From Clostridiales bacterium (GTDB lineage: Bacteria > Bacillota > Clostridia > Acetivibrionales > RGIG10202), in NCBI GenBank assembly GCA_017961515.1, contig JAGCXC010000004.1, positions 1-39,683 on the forward strand: DNA of 39,683 bases, in the 5' to 3' direction. The notes under the pieces are model-generated. The model was not told the DNA's origin and made no database searches. It saw only the letters and a program-made list of their open reading frames with translations. The stretch's first letter is position 1, and each line of letters starts with the position of its first letter. A program made the position numbers and the translations under genes. Below, in pieces: positions 9,421-16,699 of this stretch.

Positions 9421-11175
9421 ATGTTGCTTAAAGGAAAGAAAATTTTTATAGGCTTAGTATTGGTAGTAGCATTTTTGCTAGCTACTGTATTAATGACGTC
9501 TTCCATCAATATTTTTTCATTATCTGAAGGTGTTAATATAAACTATTCTGATTTAATTAATAAAATAAAGTTGTCAAATGCGTCAAAGTTTTTAACATCA
9601 AAAGATGTGCTTCGGTTAGTCAATTATTTTTATGAATATCAGAAGCTTCGTGCAAACATAAAAAATCTTTCGTATGAGGAGCTAAATAGATTTTTGTTTT
9701 TGGGAAATTACTTATCTGGATATCTTGATCCAAACTATATAGGGATGACTAAAAATGCCTTGGATGATGTGCTTAGTAGATACCAAGAAATAGCTGACCA
9801 AAAAGTTATAGATGGAGTAGCAGAAAAATTAAATGATAAGGTATTGTTGTTAAAGAAAGTTAATGAACTTAAGATGAATGTTAGAAAACTATATGATGCT
9901 GACAAAATTTCTAAAGCTTCATATGAAGAAATTATGGATAAGCTTGGTGATATTGAGTACAATATAAATTTGTCTGAACTTAGCTTTGGTAGCATAAAGT
10001 TAGATTTAAAAGATATAATAAATGCAATAAATAAAGAAAAGAAAAGTTATAGTAAAAGTGTGGATTTGTCGTTTTTTGAAGATGTTGAGTCTAATATTAG
10101 TATGATACAAAGCGAGATAAATGGACTTGAATATATATCGAATTTTGTAAATAACAGCATAAATGTTATTGGCGGAAGTGGTCAATTGCCAATAGGAGTC
10201 TCTTCAAAAACAAACTATGAGAGATTTTCAGAAATTGCAAATAATATCGATACAAAGACTCTTTCAAATGTGGTAGAAGTGCTAGAGGGAGATTTATCAA
10301 GTACAAAGCTTGAGTCTATTGATTTTGCAAAGACAATGAAGTTTCCGAATATAACAATTGAAGGATCTATTGAAGATGCGTGGGATCTTAATGTGGATGT
10401 ATCTAGTCTTAATTTAAATAATTTACTTGCACCAGTAGATTTATCACTTGTGTCAGGAGATTCAGTACATAAGTTGTTAAAAGGAATAACTAATGTTAAA
10501 GTTCCAGGTATTAATTGGGGAGAAGGCGATTTGATAAGTCCAATGCCTATAGATGTACCAACAACAATACCTACTGTAGTGCCAACAGTATCACCTACAG
10601 AGGTACCAACTGCAAAACCAATTGAGACTTTGCCAATTACACCAGATGCAGGTGATCATGAAGGTATTGTATCGCCCGAAGAAACTATTACACCAAGTCC
10701 TAATGTGTCAGAAAATCCGAGTGTACCAAGTATACGTTTAAATTATAAGATAGTGGCAGGGCTAGGAATTGTTATGATAGGTGTAGTCTTGTTTTGGAGA
10801 ATAAAAGGAGATAAAATTAGTGTTAAAAGACAAATTGTGTATAAGGGTAATGACGGGTTAAAACATATGCAAAGTAATATTGAAAAAGTACCGATTAACT
10901 ATAAAGAAAAGCTTATAAGTTTAGGAACACAGATGCTTTACAGAATAAGCAGTATAAACGCTAAAGACCGTAAGGAGAAGACGCCAAGAGAGGTAGTTAA
11001 GGGATTTTCAAGTAAGGGTAAATGTGATTTGGGGGTGCTTGAAAATTTTTTGAAATATTATGAGTGTGCGGTGTTTTATAAAATAGATGTGGATGAAAAA
11101 TTATATCAAGAGTTTGTAGTAATTTGTGATAAAATATGTAATACACTTAAGCCAGAAGAGGAAGGGATAAAATGA
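9421..11175 (+). CDS. Bitopic membrane protein with C-terminal DUF4129-like domain
   Basis: The 584-residue protein starts at the ATG at 9421. It has an N-terminal hydrophobic segment (about 7-30, signal anchor or signal peptide), then a long extracytoplasmic region rich in charged heptad-like helices (about 40-300). A Pro/Thr-rich linker follows (about 376-438, e.g. PTVVPTVSPTEVPT), then a second membrane span (about 443-460). The cytoplasmic tail (about 465-584) contains REVVKGFSSKG and FLKYYECAVFYK, resembling the DUF4129 domain found at the end of transglutaminase-like proteins in MoxR/DUF58 operons. The next gene overlaps its stop by four bases. A role in envelope assembly or surface sensing with the MoxR partner is inference. 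The DUF4129 assignment is moderate. Confidence 0.65.
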   Translation: MLLKGKKIFIGLVLVVAFLLATVLMTSSINIFSLSEGVNINYSDLINKIKLSNASKFLTSKDVLRLVNYFYEYQKLRANIKNLSYEELNRFLFLGNYLSGYLDPNYIGMTKNALDDVLSRYQEIADQKVIDGVAEKLNDKVLLLKKVNELKMNVRKLYDADKISKASYEEIMDKLGDIEYNINLSELSFGSIKLDLKDIINAINKEKKSYSKSVDLSFFEDVESNISMIQSEINGLEYISNFVNNSINVIGGSGQLPIGVSSKTNYERFSEIANNIDTKTLSNVVEVLEGDLSSTKLESIDFAKTMKFPNITIEGSIEDAWDLNVDVSSLNLNNLLAPVDLSLVSGDSVHKLLKGITNVKVPGINWGEGDLISPMPIDVPTTIPTVVPTVSPTEVPTAKPIETLPITPDAGDHEGIVSPEETITPSPNVSENPSVPSIRLNYKIVAGLGIVMIGVVLFWRIKGDKISVKRQIVYKGNDGLKHMQSNIEKVPINYKEKLISLGTQMLYRISSINAKDRKEKTPREVVKGFSSKGKCDLGVLENFLKYYECAVFYKIDVDEKLYQEFVVICDKICNTLKPEEEGIK

Positions 11176-12257
11176 GAAAATTTATTAACAAAATACGTCC
11201 ATTTTTAGTATATTTTATGATAATTTTCTTTATAGCGTCGTATTCGCTGTTTAAGAAGAATGGGGCTGTGTCTTCTGTAATGGGGCGTGATTTGTTTTTC
11301 GTGTTTTGGATAATGGTTTTACTTGTGTTAAACTTTATAATAGGATTTGTGCTAGAAGTTTGGTTTGTGGGGATCTTTTTTAGAAAATTAAGAGTTAGTA
11401 TAAGTGCATTGATGATAGGATTATCATTGTACATATTTATATATAACGTAATTAGCAGAGGAACCTTATATTACGGGCTTAATTGTTTGATAATACTTTT
11501 AGTAGCGTATTTCTTTTATGATACGCTAAGTGAGCTTTCAATAGCGGACAATATATTATTTGATGTAGTGCTAAAATTAGTGTTTTCACTGATAGCGACG
11601 ATAGCACTTTATGTATGGAGTTGTGAATGGAAGGGGATTTACTTTGGGCGAATATTTTATGCAGGTTTTGCTAGTGTAGCGTTATTTTTGATGTTATCGC
11701 TATTAAGATATATACCTAATGCGGTATTTGAAAATTTTTCTAAAAATTTAATGTTTAAGTATTGTATAGGCTGTTTCTTATATACATACATGATGTTTAT
11801 AAGAGCAAAACTTATACATAACAATTTTATAAACGTGGTAGAGTGGGTTGTAGTGTGTGGCGCATTTGGGCTATATTTTTATTCACTTACAAAGAATATA
11901 AAAAAAATATCTTACAATTCGTATAATCCGCTTTGGGGTAAGCACAAACAATTAAAAACAATAATAAGAAATGAGGAGTTTTCGAATTTATCAAATAAGA
12001 TGGACGAGTTTATAGATATGGGAAGAAAGACAGAGCTTGTTACGTTTTTGTTTGGTCAATTATTTGGTTTGGGTATTGAGGAGATGGATATAAATATGGC
12101 GATGAATGAGCTTATTGAGCATAAAGATAGGGTGTTGCCAAGATATGCAAGTAGATATAAATTAGAGTATTTGATAAGTCAAAATAAAAATTATAGATAT
12201 TTAATTGTTGAGTCTACAATAAAAAAAATTAACAGATTAATGGAGGAAAAGTTATGA
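11172..12257 (+). CDS. Polytopic membrane protein of the MoxR/DUF58 operon
   Basis: I do not recognise a family. The 361 residues contain about eight hydrophobic segments in the first 240 positions (e.g. about 10-28, 42-65, 74-90, 100-116, 130-146, 155-176, 195-210, 220-235). A soluble, charged C-terminal domain of about 120 residues follows (NPLWGKHKQLKTIIRNEEF onward), presumably cytoplasmic. ATGA overlaps at both ends (with the DUF4129 gene at 11172 and moxR at 12254) show a translationally coupled unit. In many such operons this place is held by a transglutaminase-like membrane protein, but I see no Cys-His-Asp transglutaminase motif here. Confidence 0.75.
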   Translation: MRKFINKIRPFLVYFMIIFFIASYSLFKKNGAVSSVMGRDLFFVFWIMVLLVLNFIIGFVLEVWFVGIFFRKLRVSISALMIGLSLYIFIYNVISRGTLYYGLNCLIILLVAYFFYDTLSELSIADNILFDVVLKLVFSLIATIALYVWSCEWKGIYFGRIFYAGFASVALFLMLSLLRYIPNAVFENFSKNLMFKYCIGCFLYTYMMFIRAKLIHNNFINVVEWVVVCGAFGLYFYSLTKNIKKISYNSYNPLWGKHKQLKTIIRNEEFSNLSNKMDEFIDMGRKTELVTFLFGQLFGLGIEEMDINMAMNELIEHKDRVLPRYASRYKLEYLISQNKNYRYLIVESTIKKINRLMEEKL

Positions 12258-13210
12258 GCGATCTTAGTGTGTGTGAACAAATAATTAAATCAATAGAGAG
12301 TGTGTTTATAACAGAGGATCCAGATGTACTAAAAAAGATACTTTGTGCGTTTTTATCAGGTGGTCATATCCTTTTAGAGGATAATCCAGGGCTTGGAAAA
12401 ACATCACTTGTAAAAGCTATTGCAAGGACACTTAATATTGAATGGAAGAGGATACAGTTTACTCCAGATTTAATGCCATCTGATATCATAGGAACTAAAA
12501 TATGGGACACAAATACAAGTAGTTTTAAGCTTGAAAGAGGACCATTATTTACGAATTTCTTATTGGCAGATGAGATAAACAGAGCAATGCCAAAAACTCA
12601 GTCTGCGCTATTAGAAGCGATGGAGGAGAAGCAAATAACAATAGATGGAATTACACATAAATTACAAGAACCATTTATAGTTATGGCGACGCAAAATCCA
12701 ATAGAAATGGAAGGAACATATCAGTTGCCAGAGGCTCAATTAGATAGATTTGCTATAAAGTTATCGCTAGGATATTTGCAAGATATAGAAAGCGAGTGTA
12801 AAATTTTAAAGAACAGAATATCCAAAGCAAGTGATGATGTTAGTAAGGATATTACAGCAGTTGTGTCAAAAGAGGATATTATCAATATAAGACAAGATAT
12901 AGAAAGTATATTTGTTCATGATAACATAATAAAGTACATTACCAAAATAGTAAGACAGACTAGAGTGAACAATAATATAAACGTAGGAGCTTCACCTCGA
13001 GGAGCATTGGCGTTACTAAAGCTTACCAAGGCATTGGCGTATATAGAGGATAGAACCTTTGTAACACCTGATGATGTGAAGATGTTAGCGCCAGATATTT
13101 TGGGGCATAGAGTGCTATTAAATTTTGAAAGCGCAATGGAAGGAGTAAAGGCAACTAGTGTCATTTTGGATATATTAGATGCAGTGCCGGTACCGAAAGA
13201 TTTTGTCTAG
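12254..13210 (+). CDS. MoxR-family AAA+ ATPase
   Basis: MoxR ATPases are chaperone-like AAA+ proteins that work with DUF58/VWA partners in maturation of proteins or complexes. The 318 residues hold Walker A DNPGLGKT (43-50), Walker B FLLADE (102-107) followed by INRA, sensor 1 VMATQNPIEMEGTYQLPEAQLDRF, and the C-terminal lid with SPRGALALLKLTKALA. The DxPG form of Walker A occurs in other Firmicute MoxR proteins. The start overlaps the upstream stop (ATGA), and the DUF58 gene follows after 18 bases, as is typical. The client is unknown. Confidence 0.93.
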   Translation: MSDLSVCEQIIKSIESVFITEDPDVLKKILCAFLSGGHILLEDNPGLGKTSLVKAIARTLNIEWKRIQFTPDLMPSDIIGTKIWDTNTSSFKLERGPLFTNFLLADEINRAMPKTQSALLEAMEEKQITIDGITHKLQEPFIVMATQNPIEMEGTYQLPEAQLDRFAIKLSLGYLQDIESECKILKNRISKASDDVSKDITAVVSKEDIINIRQDIESIFVHDNIIKYITKIVRQTRVNNNINVGASPRGALALLKLTKALAYIEDRTFVTPDDVKMLAPDILGHRVLLNFESAMEGVKATSVILDILDAVPVPKDFV

Positions 13211-13228
13211 TAAGGGAGGGTACTTTAA

Positions 13229-14572
13229 GTGAAGTTTAGTTATATATTTTATAAATATATGGTGTTTTTTTTAGTATTAATCATTTTTGGTTTAGCTTTA
13301 TCTAATAAAGTATTGTTTAGTGTTGCATTGCTTTTTGTGTTAATGTTAATGCTGTCTTTATTGGTAAGTCCACCTTATGATATAGAAGTAAAAAGGGATC
13401 CGGACAAACGGAATTTTTTGACCAATACAGTTTATTCAAATAATGTTTATATAAAAATAAAAAAAGGTTTTGGGCTAATAATATTTGGAGATTTGCTGCA
13501 AGAAGATTTAGAGCTTGTATCAGGGTCTAATTATAAAGTGGTGTTTAAGTGGATAGGTGAAAAAGAGGTTATAATGACGTACAAGATACGAACAGTGAAT
13601 GCGTGTACGTTAGAATTAAAGTCATTTTATTATGAATCACATCATTTTCTAAATCTTTTACGATGTGAAGAGAGGAGCATCAATGTTCGGCAAACGCTTA
13701 CATTTTCGCCAAGCTCGGTGTATTTTAAGGACATAAGAAATATAGCGATATTGGCAAAATTGTTTAATTATCAGTTTACTAAATCTAAGATAGGAATACC
13801 TACACTTGAGTTTAATCAGCTAAGGAATTATGCTTCGGGAGATTCGGTTAAGTATATAAACTGGAAGGCTACAGCGAGGAATGTAGACAGCAGAGGTAAA
13901 TGTTATCCTGTGGTAAATGAATTTGAAAAAGAGGGAATGTATAATGTATGGTTTTTACTGGATTTCTCAGTGAATATGCTGTACGGATCTAATATAAAAA
14001 ATGTGTTTAACTATGCGCTAGATACAATATTAAATTTATCTGAGTATTATATAAAAAAGAATGCCAATATAGCGTTTTGTACTTTTGGCGGTAATGAAAC
14101 TTTTTTATATCCCAATAGTGGTATTAACCAATATTATAAAATATTACGTCAGATGAAACATTTTAGTGAGATAAAGAATGATTACATAAAACTATCATTA
14201 AGTAGAGAAGTGGGATTAAAAGAGACTGTGTTTAAGTATAGAAATTACTTTAGTGGATCGGGACCATTTTTCATAATTTTTACCAGAATTATTCCAGGTA
14301 ATGTTAAAGAGGTATTAAGCGGAGTACGCGAGTGCACTCAATATGTGCAAAAGAATACTAAAAGAAGGTTGCCCATAATGGTAATCAATTTAAATGGACA
14401 TGTTACCAAGACAAATGAGTCTGATGTGGGCGAAATGGCGACTGATTTTTTGAGAATAAGAGATAAGTATATTGTTGATAAGAATTTAAAAAGAAAGGTT
14501 ATATGGATTGATTGGGATCCGTTTACACAGGATTTTTATAGTATTTTGTCTAGGAAGATGCAAGAGTACTAA
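13229..14572 (+). CDS. DUF58 (VWA-like) protein, MoxR partner
   Basis: The 447-residue protein starts with GTG behind AAGGGAGGG. Two hydrophobic segments (about 8-25 and 27-46) anchor a large soluble part. The DUF58 signature is clear at about 205-250: LRNYASGDSVKYINWKATAR, then VVNEFEKEG and VWFLLDFSVNM, the start of a von Willebrand A-like fold whose metal-binding motif is incomplete (D-x-S-x-N). The order membrane protein, MoxR, DUF58 matches the widespread MoxR-DUF58 module. It probably works as the membrane-bound partner of the ATPase. Confidence 0.88.
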   Translation: MKFSYIFYKYMVFFLVLIIFGLALSNKVLFSVALLFVLMLMLSLLVSPPYDIEVKRDPDKRNFLTNTVYSNNVYIKIKKGFGLIIFGDLLQEDLELVSGSNYKVVFKWIGEKEVIMTYKIRTVNACTLELKSFYYESHHFLNLLRCEERSINVRQTLTFSPSSVYFKDIRNIAILAKLFNYQFTKSKIGIPTLEFNQLRNYASGDSVKYINWKATARNVDSRGKCYPVVNEFEKEGMYNVWFLLDFSVNMLYGSNIKNVFNYALDTILNLSEYYIKKNANIAFCTFGGNETFLYPNSGINQYYKILRQMKHFSEIKNDYIKLSLSREVGLKETVFKYRNYFSGSGPFFIIFTRIIPGNVKEVLSGVRECTQYVQKNTKRRLPIMVINLNGHVTKTNESDVGEMATDFLRIRDKYIVDKNLKRKVIWIDWDPFTQDFYSILSRKMQEY

Positions 14573-14586
14573 AGGAGGATCAAAAA

Positions 14587-15180
14587 ATGGCGACGGTGAA
14601 GATTATACGAATATTGCGAGTGGTATTGTTAATTATAAATCTTTTAATATGTAGCACAGTGGCTAATATTTTAGGATATATTAGTTTGGGTATTGCGGTG
14701 GTGCTAGGTGTGACACTTGTTTTTGCAAGTGTGGTATTAACATGTTTTAATTTAAATATAAACATTCCATATAATGTGATGTATGCGGTGTTATTTTTGT
14801 TTATAATGTACAATAATAGTCTTAACATATCAGAAATGGGAATGTTTATATCAATGAGTTTAGTGATACTTATTGCGTGCTTTTGCTGGTATTTAAAGCT
14901 CTATGAAGAAAAAATATGTAAGCTAGTAGAAAAGGGTGGAGAAGAAGTTGAGATAAGAAATATATACACTAAACAAATCTTTAGTTTATTTTTAGCGGAA
15001 ACTTTTGCTGAGTTTGCGCTTGTTTTTATATATTATATTGTGCAAAATATATCAGCTAGATTTATTGCATATTTATACAGTATTAATGCTATTTTTTCAA
15101 TACCAGCTATAGCAGGATTTTTGTTAATAATTTTAATAAGTATCTTTATTCTTGTTATGTATACTTTAAAAAAAGATTAA
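14587..15180 (+). CDS. Small polytopic membrane protein, last gene of the MoxR operon
   Basis: I do not recognise a family. The start is the ATG at 14587 with a strong site, AAAGGAGGATC. The 197 residues form about six hydrophobic segments (about 10-28, 31-52, 58-74, 80-100, 133-153, 167-193) and one hydrophilic loop with KLVEKGGEEVEIRN near 112-125. It lies 14 bases after the DUF58 gene, so a role with that module is likely but unproven. No obvious terminator hairpin follows. Confidence 0.7.
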   Translation: MATVKIIRILRVVLLIINLLICSTVANILGYISLGIAVVLGVTLVFASVVLTCFNLNINIPYNVMYAVLFLFIMYNNSLNISEMGMFISMSLVILIACFCWYLKLYEEKICKLVEKGGEEVEIRNIYTKQIFSLFLAETFAEFALVFIYYIVQNISARFIAYLYSINAIFSIPAIAGFLLIILISIFILVMYTLKKD

Positions 15181-15216
15181 AGGGAATGTGTTACAAATTA
15201 ATCTTAAAAAAATCAC

Positions 15217-15245
15217 TGGCTAAAATTTGTGGATTGTTGTATAAT
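15217..15245 (+). promoter_or_regulatory. Promoter upstream of the CmpB-type permease gene
   Basis: A perfect TATAAT at 15240-15245 has a weak -35 (TGGCTA, 15217-15222) at 17 bases. It lies in the 98-base gap that separates the MoxR operon from the next gene. Confidence 0.45.
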
Positions 15246-15278
15246 AAAAGCGCATAGGGAATGGAGGGTGATATATAC

Positions 15279-16010
15279 ATGTTGTTAATGAAAGTGTATA
15301 TTGCGTTATTTTTAGCATACGCGATATTAGGCTGGTGCATGGAAGTGGTAGTAAAGTTTGTAGAATATAAAAGGTTTATAAATAGAGGTTTTTTAATAGG
15401 ACCATATTGTCCTATATATGGAATGGGAGCTTTGTTGATAACGTTTTTGCTTGACAGGTTTAAAGAAAGACCAGTGGTAGTGTTTATTTTGGGATTATTG
15501 GTAGCGTCAGTTTTGGAGTATATCACAAGCTGGGCAATGGAAAAAATGTTTCATGCAAGATGGTGGGATTATAGCAATGATAAATTTAACATCAATGGAC
15601 GAGTGTGTCTTGAAACAATGATACCATTTGGGATTTTGGGACTTTTGATAATATATATATTAAATCCAGTGCTAATAGGTGTATGTGAAAGAATGGGCAA
15701 TGACTTGTTGTGTATAATTGTCAGTGTATTAGGAGGAATATTTTTAATTGATGGAGTGATATCCACGGTGATATTATCTACATTTAAAAATGATAGTGAG
15801 GAATTTTTAGCAGAAGATAATACTGAAGAAATGTCGAAAAAAGTAAAAGACATATTAGCTAAAATAACATGGGGCCAAAGAAGACTTATTGTAGCGTTCC
15901 CGAACTTAAAACATGTAGGCTATAAACTAAAGGAGAACGCAAAGGAAGCTTTAGAACGGTATAATAAAGTTATAGAGCAAATAAAAGATAAGTATTATAG
16001 TAGGGGATGA
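15279..16010 (+). CDS. Putative ABC-transporter type IV (CmpB-like) membrane protein
   Basis: The protein has 243 residues if it starts at the ATG at 15279. The in-frame ATG 18 bases upstream lies inside the Shine-Dalgarno sequence GGAGGGTGAT, so its MEGDIY extension is not real. About five membrane segments are present. Motifs match the PF06541 family: YAILGWCMEVVVKF, NRGFLIGPYCPIYGMGA, SVLEYITSWAMEKMFHARWWDYS and FNINGRVCLE. No ATPase partner is nearby, so transport is unproven for this family. A charged cytoplasmic tail of about 80 residues follows the last span. The HD-domain gene begins five bases after its stop and is presumably coupled. Confidence 0.82.
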   Translation: MLLMKVYIALFLAYAILGWCMEVVVKFVEYKRFINRGFLIGPYCPIYGMGALLITFLLDRFKERPVVVFILGLLVASVLEYITSWAMEKMFHARWWDYSNDKFNINGRVCLETMIPFGILGLLIIYILNPVLIGVCERMGNDLLCIIVSVLGGIFLIDGVISTVILSTFKNDSEEFLAEDNTEEMSKKVKDILAKITWGQRRLIVAFPNLKHVGYKLKENAKEALERYNKVIEQIKDKYYSRG

Positions 16011-16014
16011 GATT

Positions 16015-16473
16015 TTGAATGAGTTTGAAGATATAATAAAGGATATATTAGAAAATGAGACTGTTCGTAGCATGAGAAATTATCGACAGCACTTTAATAT
16101 AGACTGTTTTGAACACTCTTATAATGTGGCTAAGATATGTTATACTATAGCTAAAAATTTTAATCTAGATTATGTATCAATAGCCCGAGCTGGGATGTTA
16201 CATGATTTATTCTTATATGATTGGCGTGCTCCCAAAGTAAATAGAAAAGGCTTTCACGCATTTACTCATGGGAAGAGTGCGTGCAAGAATGCATCAGAGT
16301 TGTTTGATCTAAGTGAAAAGGAAAAGGATATGATAATAAAGCATATGTGGCCAGTTACTCCCTTGCCACCAAAGTCTGTAGAAGGTTTAATTTTGACATT
16401 TGTGGATAAGTATTGTGCAATAAAGGAAAGTATAATTTGTGTAAAAAAGAAATTTATTTTTAGTAAAAAGTAA
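16015..16473 (+). CDS. HD-domain hydrolase
   Basis: The 152-residue protein starts with TTG behind AGGGGATGAG. It has the HD metal-binding set: His34 (FEHSYNVAK), His63-Asp64 (GMLHDLFLYDW), a downstream His in IKHMW, and an Asp in LTFVDKYCA. The family contains phosphohydrolases acting on nucleotides and phosphate esters; the exact substrate cannot be read from the sequence. The short form without a regulatory domain resembles housekeeping HD proteins found widely in Clostridia. It is five bases downstream of the CmpB-type gene, so the two are likely one transcript. Confidence 0.85.
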   Translation: MNEFEDIIKDILENETVRSMRNYRQHFNIDCFEHSYNVAKICYTIAKNFNLDYVSIARAGMLHDLFLYDWRAPKVNRKGFHAFTHGKSACKNASELFDLSEKEKDMIIKHMWPVTPLPPKSVEGLILTFVDKYCAIKESIICVKKKFIFSKK

Positions 16474-16519
16474 CAAAAAACGAATCAATTAGGGGCGTGT
16501 TTTTGGTAACAAAAACGAA
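16470..16519 (+). repeat. Direct repeat GTAACAAAAA(A)CGAA upstream of adhE
   Basis: Two copies, at 16470-16484 and 16506-16519, differ by one A and are 36 bases apart start to start. The first overlaps the stop codon of the HD gene; the second ends 15 bases before the adhE -35 box. The second copy also forms a 7-bp hairpin (GTTTTTG/CAAAAAC, 16499-16516) with a GTAA loop. Paired activator sites are one reading; no known operator is recognised. Confidence 0.45.
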
Positions 16520-16534
16520 CATTATGCTAACATA

Positions 16535-16563
16535 TTGAAGATTATGATCATAAGTGTTACAAT
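16535..16563 (+). promoter_or_regulatory. adhE promoter with a 12-bp palindrome in its spacer
   Basis: TTGAAG (16535-16540) and TACAAT (16558-16563) are 17 bases apart. The spacer contains the perfect palindrome TTATGATCATAA (16542-16553), centred between the two hexamers, a typical place for a repressor operator. It does not match the clostridial Rex consensus (TTGTTAA-N4-TTAACAA). The predicted leader to the adhE start is about 130 nt. It contains a weak hairpin (GTATG/CATAC around 16642-16660). Confidence 0.62.
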
Positions 16564-16699
16564 TAAACCGAGGAGAATTCTTACTTCCTAAGGGATGAAG
16601 AGCAAGTATGGTGAAAGTTGATTTAAGAGAGAATAAATTTGTATGCCGGTTGATCATACTATATGCATAGAGATAAAAAGAAAGAAAGGGAGTATTGAT

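Noticed and set aside
8732..9451. 239-codon plus-strand open frame opposite ylbJ
   Set aside because: It is antisense to a clear YlbJ sequence and has no family features or ribosome-binding site.
16470..16570. Rex operator upstream of adhE
   Set aside because: TTGTTAA-N4-TTAACAA is not present; the nearby TAACA and TGTTA segments are too far apart to be one site.
16581..16590. AGGGATGAAG as an FMN riboswitch fragment
   Set aside because: None of the other conserved FMN-box segments is present and the gene is adhE.
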